A stretch of 64,000 nt of DNA from Palaemon carinicauda (Eukaryota; Arthropoda; Malacostraca; Decapoda; Palaemonidae): NCBI RefSeq assembly GCF_036898095.1, contig NC_090767.1, forward strand, positions 26,347,654 to 26,411,653, given 5' to 3'. Both the position numbers and the translations under genes were made by a program. This document shows, piece after piece, positions 55,400 through 64,000 of this stretch; within the stretch, counting starts at the first letter, position 1; each line of letters opens with the position of its first letter. The notes beneath the pieces are model-generated. The model was not told the origin of the DNA, made no database searches, and worked only from the letters and a program-made list of their open reading frames with translations.

Positions 55400-57650
55400 G
55401 ATAAAGTGATATGCGCAAAGTGTTACAGTGTTGCGTCCGAGGGTTCGTCTGTTCGTGCCTGTCGTTCACCTAGTCCGGGACCTCTTGCAAGCTCCCAAGC
55501 CCAGGGGAGAAGTAATGTCGAACGACTTATGGGTTCGTCAGGCCTTGATCAACGAACAGACGTTTCCCTCCGTGGTTTCGGGCGTATCTACCCAAGATCG
55601 CCCCACCCACACAAAGACGAGAGAGCCCATTTACTTCTAGTCTGCGGAAGAGGTTTCTCGTAAGAAACCATGGACCAAGGTCTCGCAGCTTATTAAGCGC
55701 AAGTCGGTCCCTTCCGCGCAAGTCCAACGGCCCAGTTGTAGCCACTGGGTCAGTTCGGACTCGCTGCAGTCTTCCGACGACTGCTCACCTCCTAAGAGAG
55801 GCAAAGCGGTACCGCAACAGGCAGTAACACCGTCTGTTGCCGCACCTGCTACTGTAGACCCTAAGTGGTCTTTGCTACAGTCTATGCAGACACAGTTAGC
55901 ATCTTTTATGCAGGAGTATCGTGCGGAGAAGGTTGACGCTGCACCCGTTAGCCTACAACCAACCAAGGTTGTGCGTACAGTAGACGCTGACGCTACCTGC
56001 TCCCGCACTCCGCCTGTGAGAGTTCCACCACCCATGCGCAGTGTACCCTGCCAGCCGCACGTTGACGTTCACAGACGCACGCTACCCTCCGTTGACGTTC
56101 GTGAGTTACCACAACAACAGGAGGGTGGAGTTAAGTTGCTTTGTTTTGACGCTGTACGTCAACCTCCGCATTCTAGAGTTGTTTTGACTGCTCAGTATAG
56201 ACAGTCAAAGCAGTCTCGAGTGAACACTGTATGTCCTCACGCTCCTGTTGTGGTTGACAGTTCAGTTGTCGACAGTTCACAGTCTATCAAGCAGTTACAT
56301 GACGTTGCCTTCTGGTCTGCTACTCATGCACCAGTGCTGTATGTCCTCACGCACCTGTTGTGGTTGACAGTTCACAGACTGTCAAGCAGTTACATGACGT
56401 TGCCTTCTGGTCTGCTACTAATGCACCAGTGAGAGACTCACTGAGATAACATAGCTTTTATCGGACAAGGTTCCTGTAGATGAGAAAGTGCTGTTCTCCC
56501 TCCTACTGATATTCCTTTGAGGACTCTGTCATTTGGAGAGGAGCCTTAAGCTGCTTAGCCTCCTATGGACTTTAATTAAATCATGATGATTTTTTAAGGA
56601 TCTTCGTCCGGATCTTGTAACTGCTGCTCCTCGTTCGCCTAAACGTCAGAACTTACACTAGGCCTAGCTACTTCGAAGCCGTTGTTGTTAAGCTAGTGCT
56701 CTCTCGCTCTCCTAGAGAGCGTTGCGTTGGCTAGGCGACTGGTTTTTGCACCAGGAGGAGTTTTAGGGATACAGCCTTTGATTTCCCTTCTTTTAAACTG
56801 GCTTATAGAGCGAGAGTCTGATAGGACACGAGAGAAGTTCGCGGCTTGGAAGTTCATGCCTCTGCCCAACTAGACTTCTCAATTCTGGTAGACTCGCCCT
56901 GGCGCCTAGCCAGGAGACGCTCCAAGTTGTTTACAGGTCAACTTCTCAACTTTTGTCGAGCCTTTGAAGTTTTGCTGTACTATTTTGTCACACATAACAA
57001 GGCTTCCAGGGATGGTAAATGGTTCCGCCTCAGTCGCTAACCCCGTCTGTTGCCACACCTGCTCCCGTAGACCCTTAATGGGCTTTGCTGCAAGACATGC
57101 AGTCCAAGCTTGTGTCCTTGATAGAGGACTTAAATGCGGAGAAGAACCTTCTGGCCAACAACCTTCCAACCGGTTGGTTGTGCGCCCTGTTGCGCTGAGG
57201 TATCCTACTCGCGTCTGCCAGTTGAGGTGGTTCCTCCACCGATGCGACCCAGTGTGGGTTGCCAGTCGCACGTTGACGTTAAGCGACGCTCGGAGGTGGT
57301 TGTTGACGTTCAGTGTGTCACTAGGAAGACGTTCAACAACCAGCAGAGGTGACTTGTTGTGACGCAGTGCGTCAACCTCAGCAAGGGTGTTGACTACACA
57401 ACCCAGCAGTCTAGACAGTTTCGGGTTGACGCTGTACTTCCTCGCGCACCCATGGTTGTTGACAGTTCACAGACTGTGCAGCAGTGCCATGATATTGCGT
57501 CCGGCTCCGTCACGCATCCACCAGTGCGACCGGATTCAGCGAGTCAGACGTTGCCCACTCCGTTGCCGTTTCCTCATCAGTTTCGGATGAGGACGTTGCT
57601 GAACAAGACGATCAGCCCCCAGCCCTGCTATCCATCCAGTAGATGCTGAA
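55400..57650 (+). pseudogene. DIRS-B gag-like region with internal duplications
   Basis: Frames read VRACRSPSPGPLASSQAQGR (as in DIRS-A CRSPSLRPLPSSPTPGR), LQSMQTQLASFMQEYRAEKV and RAFEVLLYYF. Two duplications lie inside. Segment 55827-56320 has a diverged second copy at about 57040-57530 (CGTCTGTTGCCxCACCTGCT, CGCACGTTGACGTT, GTTGACAGTTCACAGACTGT). A 110-bp unit (56228 and 56338) is repeated almost exactly. Many frame breaks. Confidence 0.55.
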
Positions 57651-57879
57651 GAAGGAACGCTGCCCAGTCAGGCTGTGGATGAGTCTGGTAGGGACACTGT
57701 CATCCGTGGATCTATTTGTGTCACTAGGAAGACTACACCTCCGTCCTCTTCTATACCATCTAGCTTTTCACTGGAAAAAGGACAAGACGCTAGAAGCGGT
57801 CTCGATCCCGGTTTCCGGAAAGTTAAAGTCTTGTCTGACTTGGTGAAAGGACTATATTAACCTTAGAGAGGGTCTTCCC

Positions 57880-58660
57880 CTGACTGTTCAGACTACCAAC
57901 CACGTTCTCTTCTCGGACGCATCGGACGTAGGCGGGGGTGCGACATTAGACGGTAGGGAATGCTCGGGATTATGGAACTCGAGTCAAAGGACAATGCATT
58001 TCAACTGCAAGGAGCTACTGGCAGTACGTCTGACCTGGAAAAGCTTCAAGTCTCTCCTTCAAGGCAAAGTGGTGGAGGTGAACTCGGACAACACCACGGC
58101 TTTGGCGTAAATCTCCAAGCAAGGAGGGACCTACTCTCTGACATTGTACGAGATCGCAAGGGACCTCCTCACCTGGTCAAAAGGTCTAGACATTTCAATA
58201 GTAACGAGGTTCATCCAAGGCAACTTGAATGTCATGGCAGATTGTCTCTGTCGGAAGGGACAAATAATTCCAACAGAATGGACCCTCCACAAGGATGTAT
58301 GCAAGAGACTTTGGGCCACCTGGGGCCAGCCAACCATAGATCTCTTCGCAACCTCGATGACCAAGAGGCTCCCAATATTTTGCTCACCAATCCCGGACCC
58401 AGCAGCAGTTCATATAGATGCCTTTCTACTAGATTGGTCACATCTAGATCTATATGCATTCCCTCCGTTCAAGATTGTCAACAAGGTACTGCAGAAGTTC
58501 GCCTCTCACGAAGGGACAAGGTTGACGCTAGTTGCTTCCCTCTGGCCCGCGAGAGAATGGCTCACCGAGGTACTTCGATGGCTAGTAGACGTTCCCAGAA
58601 CTCTTCCCCTAAGGGTGGACCTTCTACGTCAGCCACGCGTAAAGAAGGTACACCAAGGCC
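57880..58660 (+). pseudogene. DIRS-B RNase H region
   Basis: NHVLFSDASDVGGGATLDG (catalytic Asp), NCKELLAVRLTWKSFKS and NSDNTTALA, then a stop (TAA, about 58108) where DIRS-A has a Tyr codon. The frame continues SKQGGTYSLTLYEIARDLLT and GNLNVMADCLCRKGQ to DLFATSMTKRLPIFCSPIPD and LYAFPPFKIVNKVLQKF. The RT domain upstream is nearly all absent. Confidence 0.65.
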
Positions 58661-59738
58661 TCCACGCTCTTCGTCTGACTGCCTTCAGACTATCGAAAGA
58701 CTCTCGAGAGCTAGAGACTTTTCGAAGGAGGCAGCCAGAGCGATTGCTAGAGCAAGGAGAACATCCACCCTTAGAGTCTACCAATCGAAGTGGGAAATCT
58801 TCCGAAACTGGTGCAAGTCAATATCCGTATCCTCGACCAGTACCTCTGTAACTCAAATAGCTGACTTTCTCTTATATCTGAGGAAAGAACGATCTCTTTC
58901 AGCTCCCACTATCAAGGGTTACAGAAGCATGTTGGCATCAGTCTTCCGTCACAGAGGCTTAGATCTTTCCAACAATAAAGATTCACAGGACCTCCTTAAG
59001 TCTTTTGAGACCACGAAGGAGCGTCGTTTGGTTACACCTGGTTGGAATTTAGACGTGGTACTAAGATTCCTTATGTCAGACAGGTTCGAACCGCAACAAT
59101 CAGCCTCCCTGAAAGATCTCACCTTAAAGACTCTTTTCCTGATATGCTTAGCCACAGCTAAAAGAGTCAGTGAGATTCATGCCTTCAGCAAGAACATCGG
59201 ATTCTCATCCGAGACGGCTACATGTTCTACAACTTGGTTTTCTAGCCAAACACGAGCTGCCTTCTCGGCCTTGACCAATATCGTTCGATATTCCAAACTT
59301 ATCGCATGGTTGGTCATGAATTAGAAAGAGTCTTATGTCCTGTAAGAGCTCTTGAGTTCTATTTAAAAACCTTTACGAGGCCCGTCTGAAGCTTTATGGT
59401 GTTCAGTTAAGAATCCCTCTTTGCCTATGTCAAAGAATGCTTTATCCTATTTTATCAGACTGTTATTACGAGAAGCTCATTCCCATCTGAATGAGGAAGA
59501 CCAAGCTTTGCTGAAGGTAAGGACACACGAAGTTAGAGCTGTCGCAACTTCCGTGGCCTTTAAACAAAATAGATCTCTGCAAAGTATAATCGACGCAACC
59601 TATTGGAAAAGCAAATCAGTGTTCGCGTCTTTTTATCTTAAGAATGTCCAGTCTCTTTACGAGAACTGCTACACTCTGGGACCATTCGTAGCAACGAGTG
59701 CAGTAGTGGATGAGGGCTCAACCACTACAATTCCCTAA
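58660..59738 (+). pseudogene. DIRS-B tyrosine recombinase, frameshifted
   Basis: FSKEAARAIARARRTSTLRV, YQSKWEIFRNWCKS and TSVTQIADFLLYLRKERSLS (N-terminal binding half). ATAKRVSEIHAFSK carries the first catalytic Arg. Then there are frame changes near 59200-59400. The last part, in a frame opening at 59421, holds RTHEVRAVATSVAF (H-x-x-R) and KSKSVFASFYLKNVQ with the catalytic Tyr. DIRS recombinases insert a circular DNA intermediate without an integrase, leaving no target duplication. Confidence 0.7.
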
Positions 59739-60149
59739 TTCCATAACCTTTTTAATCTTTCTCTTGAAATGTTTTATTATTGTTTTTGGGTTGTCCGGAA
59801 GGCTAAGAAGCCTTTCGCATCCTACTTGATTTGGCGGGTGGTCAAAGTCATTTCTTGAGAAGCGCCTAGATTAGAGGTTTTGATGAGGTCCTTTAGTATG
59901 GGTTGCAACCCTTCATACTTCAGCTCCTAGGAGTCGCTCAGCATCCTATGAGGATCGCGAGGCTCAGTAAGGAAGACGTACTTAAAAAGGCAGAGTAATT
60001 GTTCAAGTCGACTTCCTTACCAGGTACTTATTGATTTTATGTTTGTTATTTTGAATAACTGCTAAAATGAAATACAAAATACTTAGCTCTTAATGTAACA
60101 CATAATGCTGGTCTCTACCCACCCCCCTGGGTGTGAATCAGCTATATGA

Positions 60150-60476
60150 TCACCGGCTAAGTTTAATATTGAAAAATGTTATTTTCATTAGTAAAATAAA
60201 TTTTTGAATATACTTACCCGGTGATCATAAATTAAAGGACCCTCCCTTCCTCCCCAATAGAGACCCAGTGGGCAGAGGAGAAAATTGGTTCTGTGTTGAC
60301 ATGGAGTACTTGAGTACCTGCTCGACAGATGGCGCTGTTGATGTACACCCCCACCTGTATAGCGATCGCTGGCGTATTTTGTCCTTAGGTTTTTCTGTCG
60401 GGCAGCAGAGCTGACAGCTATATGATCACCGGGTAAGTATATTAAAAAATTTATTTTACTAATGAAAATAACATTT
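60150..60476. repeat. DIRS-B internal complementary region and right terminal repeat
   Basis: 60150-60240 is the complement of the joined element ends. About 60274-60476 is the inverted copy of 48395-48577, ending AACATTTTTT before the resumed DIRS-A codons GAAGGAGGCAGCTAGAGC. Confidence 0.85.
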
Positions 60477-61510
60477 TTTGAAGGAGGCAGCTAGAGCTAT
60501 TGCAAGAGCAAGAAGAGTTTCGACCATCAGAGTCTATCAATCCAAGTGGGAGGTTTTTAGAGAAGGGTGCAGAGTCAACTCTGTTTCTTCTTCTAGTACC
60601 TCTGTAACTCAGATTGCTGACTTCCTTTTATTCCTGCAAAGGAAGTGCAATTTTTCTTCATCAACTATCAAGGGATACAGGAGCATGTTGGCAACTGTAT
60701 TCAGGCACAGAGATTTGGATCTTTCAAATAATAAAGACATTCAGGAACTTCTTGAATCTTTTGAGACTTTGAAGCTACGTCACCAGGATTCACCAGCTTG
60801 GAATCTGGATATTGTCCTGAAGTTCCTGATGAGTGACAGGTTTGAACCCTTGCACTCTGCATCTCTGAGGGACCTCACAATGAAAACCCTTTTCTTGGTT
60901 AGTCTGGCAACAGCCAAGAGAGTTAGTGAAATCTACGCGTTCAGTAAACACGTGAGTTTTCGGGTTAACAAAGCTATCTGCTCATTGCAGTTGGGTTTTC
61001 TCGCCAAGAATGAGTGCCCTTCTCAACCTTGGCCTAAGGCTTTTGAGATTCTGAATTTTTTGGATGTGGTTGGCGATGAGTTAGAGAGAGTCCTATGCCC
61101 AGTAAGAGTCCTGAAGTTCTACCTGGACAGAACGAAGGAGTTGAGAGGCAAGTCGGAAGCCCTGTGGTGCTCGGTCAAGAAGCCCTCCTTGCAGATGTCA
61201 AAGAATGCCCTGTCATTCTTCATCAGACTTTTAATTAAAGAGGCTCATACACATTGCAGTGAGACAGACTTTAGACTTTTAAAGGTCAAGACTCATGAAG
61301 TGAGAGCTGTAGCAACCTCAGTGGCCTTCAGTCAAAATCGTTCGTTGCAAAGCATTATGGACACAACCTAATGGAGGAGTAAATCTGTGTTTGCTTCACA
61401 CTCTTTGAAGAGTGTCCAAACTTTGTATGAAGACCGGTACACTCTGGGACCGTTCATAGCAGCAAGTACAGTAGTGGGCGAAGGATCCACCACTACATTC
61501 CCATAATCCT
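60477..61510 (+). pseudogene. DIRS-A tyrosine recombinase
   Basis: A long open frame to 61371 holds KEAARAIARARRVSTIRVYQ, TSVTQIADFLLFLQRK, ATAKRVSEIYAFSK (catalytic Arg) and KTHEVRAVATSVAF (H-x-x-R). At 61369 a TAA follows IMDTT, where DIRS-B has TAT. After it, the catalytic FYLK reads HSLK, so Tyr is replaced by Ser. The C-terminal tail LYEDRYTLGPFIAASTVVGE remains recognisable. About 100 bp that should link it to the RNase H part is missing at the DIRS-B junction. The enzyme is dead. Confidence 0.75.
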
Positions 61511-61869
61511 AATACCTTTTCTTCTTTTGGAACTTTTAATTTGTTTTTATGGTTGTCTTGTGGAGATTGCAACAGTCTTCCACAATCATTGATTGGTCAG
61601 GTGGTCTATTTTGCTCCTTGAGAGCACCCGGAACTGGGTATTAGAGGAGGCTCTGTCACAGAGAGGTGTGGTCACCAGTTTGACAGCTCCTAGGGATCCT
61701 CAGCCCCCTGAGAGGACCGCTGGATCTCATAAGGAAAGCGGACGTAATGGCAGAGTATTATTGAAGTCAGTTTCCTTATCAGGTACGAACCCTTAAGCTT
61801 GTTTTATATTTAAACTCTTAAGCAGAATTCCAACTATATTGGCTGTCTCTAACCCTCCACCAAAGGTGT

Positions 61870-62205
61870 TAATCAGCTATATATATAACTACCAGGTAAG
61901 TCTTGTGTTTAAAAAGTTATTTTCATTATAAAATAAATTTTTCAACATACTTACCTGGTAGTTATATATAATTAAATTCCCACCCTCCTCCCCTCTAGAG
62001 ACTAGAGGCATAGAAAATATGAGGGATCAGGGGATGGTTCCTAGGTACCTCGCTAGGGTGCACAGGTGGTACACCTGGCTATCCAATCGGCGATTGCCGC
62101 GAGTTTTGAAATTTCTGTCGTGACGTCAGAAACGTAAGCTATATATACAGTATAACTACCAGGTAAGTATGTTCAAAAATTTATTTTATATTGAAAATAA
62201 CATTT
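61870..62205. repeat. DIRS-A internal complementary region and right terminal repeat
   Basis: CTACCAGGTAAGTCTTGTGT joined to GTTATTTTCATTATAAAATA corresponds to the complements of the two tips (61880-61960). About 62000-62205 mirrors 45263-45435. The tip contains CCAGGTAAGTATG at 62157-62169. Confidence 0.85.
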
Positions 62206-64000
62206 CTGCAACACTATATTTCCCACCCCATTCCTCCTTGTTCGGATCCTTCAGGGACTCTGGTAACTGAGGATACCAGTTGAGATTTGATTACCTTACA
62301 TATTGATGATAGTAACTTTGTTAATGTTTTATCGCCACATGGGCCTAGTGATTGTGAGTCGCTGCATGAGACTGATCCCCTGGCAACAGCCCCTGCCCCT
62401 ACTGCGCATTATCCAATCCCAGTGTCCTTAGTGCCTTATTACAATGATTTACGTAGATCTCCCTCACCTCCCACCACAGTAGTCTGCTTATTGGTGAGCC
62501 CTTTATGACAGAGTTCCAGCAGGAGGACTTTGCTTCTTGGGGTATCATCCTTGAAATTGTCAAAAGTCTCCCCTTATTCTCACCTGAGAACGCCACACTC
62601 TCGAGTAGAGACTGCCGTGTCCCCATGTACTGAGGAGGCCTTGTTGGATGATCCTTATCATTCACCCACTTGTTCATACGAGTCTGGATTGCCTCATATG
62701 CCCAGGGGTCCTCGTCCTCGCTCTCTTAAGTATTCTCTAGGCTCATTCCAGACTTCCCCTATCACTTAATCCGATGCTGTACAGACTTCCTCTGGAGTGT
62801 CCACATCACAGACTTAATTGGTTTGGCTGAATTGTCAGGGCTCAGTCTCGTCATCTCTTTCCAAGCAGTCATTGCATTGCGGAAGACTAAAGTCTTCACT
62901 GTCTCTACCAATGGGTCTACGCCATTCGTTTCAACAACACTTATCACTGTATCGCAGCGCACACAGCCTGATATGTCTGTACCATCATCCCTTTGCGTAA
63001 TAATGTCACAGAACGCGCTGCTATTCCAGCGCATGAGTTTATTCCTCTGGGCAATGACTATGATGTCATTCCACATCCTAGAGATGTACGACCTTATAGT
63101 GCCATGCCTATAGGCACGTAGATGTGCTGACGTTACACATGATTATACATCTATGTCAACCTGGGCTAGGTTGACTACCAGGTAGCCTCTACCTCTAGAA
63201 CTCATTTACCTTAGTTGGATCCAACTTATCCATCCTCGGAACATCATATCAATGGCGAACCTATTATTTAACCACAACATGCGCAAGCTAATGCCTTGCC
63301 CATTGTTCATACTACTTCAGATATTACCCGTTCCATGGAACAGCCAAAAACTTCTTTTCCAGGTATTTCTTTATTCTAGAAACAGGAGAGGAAAAGGGCA
63401 CTGGGACCCATACTCTCTTTTCCTCGGATGGTACCCCCATCCACTCAGAATAATACCAACTGAAAAATGTCGCAGACACGGTCCACGTAGGACGTGTCCT
63501 AAGTGGCCTTCTTCTGAGAGATCCTATTCATCTCATAGGTCGAGCTCTGAAAAAGAGTTCTCTACTGCTCCCTCTCATGTGTATAAGGGTAGAATCCTTT
63601 ACCAGAGGAACAAATATGATTCGTCCCAGTCTTTCTGTGTCCCCTCTTATCATCTGCGTAATATTTGAGAAAGTAAGGACTTGTACTCAAGGGTTAAATC
63701 TTCTGGCTCTGTTCCTAAAACAGAACCGCCTTATGCGCCTAAACAGGAACCATATCAGGAGGACCATGCCCCAATTACAATTGATGACTCAGGACTCAGT
63801 TGCACGTGCAGGCCCCAGCTCTGCTGATGTAGCTCCCCTCGCAGCTTTGACATCTGGGTCTGAAGCCGCCCATTCCTTAAAGATCATGAGTCTTATTCAC
63901 TACTTGGATGGTTTGGGAGAACCTCCTCATACACTAGTCACAAGTAGATGTTGCGCCACAGATGCGATCTTTCCCCAGTTGCAAAGTGCGAGACACCACT
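62206..64000 (+). other. Unidentified degenerate coding-like sequence
   Basis: GC-richer than the surrounding AT-rich DNA, with short Ser/Pro-rich frames such as DYDVIPHPRDVRPYSAMP (about 63057) and KIMSLIHYLDGLGEPPH (about 63880). The style suggests old retroelement gag, but I recognise no domain. It may continue the sequence into which DIRS-A inserted. Confidence 0.3.

Larger units (their letters stand above)
48395..60476 (+). mobile_element. DIRS-B: inner DIRS-like retrotransposon inserted in DIRS-A and split by a non-LTR element
   Basis: The left terminal repeat 48395-48577 and the right one about 60274-60476 are nearly perfect inverted copies (CGATCGCTATACAGGTGGGG; GCGCCATCTGTCGAGCAGGT), so the insertion is younger than DIRS-A decay. 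The internal complementary region 60150-60240 reads CTATATGATCACCGGCTAAG TTTAATATTGAA joined to AAATGTTATTTTCATTAG, the complements of the two tips. Excluding the non-LTR element it is about 6.0 kb: leader, gag (55400-57650), RNase H (57880-58660), recombinase (58660-59738). Most of the RT is missing. Confidence 0.85.
45263..62205 (+). mobile_element. DIRS-A: outer DIRS-like retrotransposon, split by DIRS-B
   Basis: The left terminal repeat 45263-45435 and the right one about 62000-62205 are inverted copies (ATCGCCGATTGGATAGCCAG against CTGGCTATCCAATCGGCGAT; GAGGTACCTCGGAACCATCC against GGATGGTTCCTAGGTACCTC). The internal complementary region 61870-61975 joins complements of both tips. Excluding DIRS-B it is about 4.86 kb. 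Left piece 45263-48394: gag and RNase H. Right piece 60477-62205: tyrosine recombinase, internal region and right terminal repeat. The RT is deleted between gag and RNase H, so it was non-autonomous. TTT trinucleotides occur at both tips, as in DIRS-1. Confidence 0.85.

Overview
The window looks like nuclear DNA from a decapod crustacean, probably a caridean shrimp. The reasons are very dense (GA/CT)n, (TA)n and (TAA)n microsatellites, split genes with GT-AG introns, abundant TAA-tailed and tRNA-derived short retroelements, and several DIRS-type tyrosine-recombinase retrotransposons. The taxon is inference from repeat style and from remembered decapod repeats, not from a search. Two host genes are visible, both partial; almost everything else is mobile or repetitive DNA.

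Region 1 (about 1-11.7 kb, + strand) is the 3' part of a secreted lectin-like gene. Six tiny phase-1 exons encode a coiled-coil-like stalk (1698-5016), and the whole block is tandemly duplicated (6464-8048). Two EGF-like exons (8430-8546, 10015-10137) and a two-exon C-type-lectin domain (10870-11043, 11482-11715) follow. The introns carry long (TA)n arrays, and one holds a dead non-LTR fragment. The last exon seems to contain a reading-frame break.

Region 2 (11.7-26.5 kb) has no convincing gene. It is a mosaic of related 0.2-1 kb modules whose edges are long (GA)n or (CT)n tracts, usually GA on the left and CT on the right. TAA-tailed retroelements, tRNA-derived SINE pieces, minisatellites and a C-rich block are mixed in.

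Region 3 (26.5-34.1 kb) has two DNA transposons. One is a 3.18-kb piggyBac-like element with TTAA target duplications, filled with a dimeric 187-bp satellite. The other is a 3.06-kb element with GGGGGACCCC termini, a minus-strand zinc-ribbon ORF and a 53-bp tandem array.

Region 4 (34.8-35.0 kb) is one exon of a ketosamine-3-kinase (FN3K-like) gene with an apparent one-base frameshift.

Region 5 (35-62.2 kb) is a DIRS graveyard: a solo terminal repeat; DIRS-C (35.3-42.7 kb), whose reverse-transcriptase region contains a 118-nt 5S rRNA-like sequence; a worn DIRS-D (42.8-45.2 kb); and a three-level nest. In the nest, DIRS-A (45263-62205) is split by DIRS-B (about 48395-60476), which is itself split by a nearly complete I-clade-like non-LTR retrotransposon (49217-55254). 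DIRS-A and B keep gag, RNase H and tyrosine-recombinase pieces but have lost most of the reverse transcriptase. Diagnostic DIRS features (inverted terminal repeats plus an internal complementary region that matches the joined ends) can be read directly in A, B and C. The last 1.8 kb is unidentified degenerate coding-like sequence.
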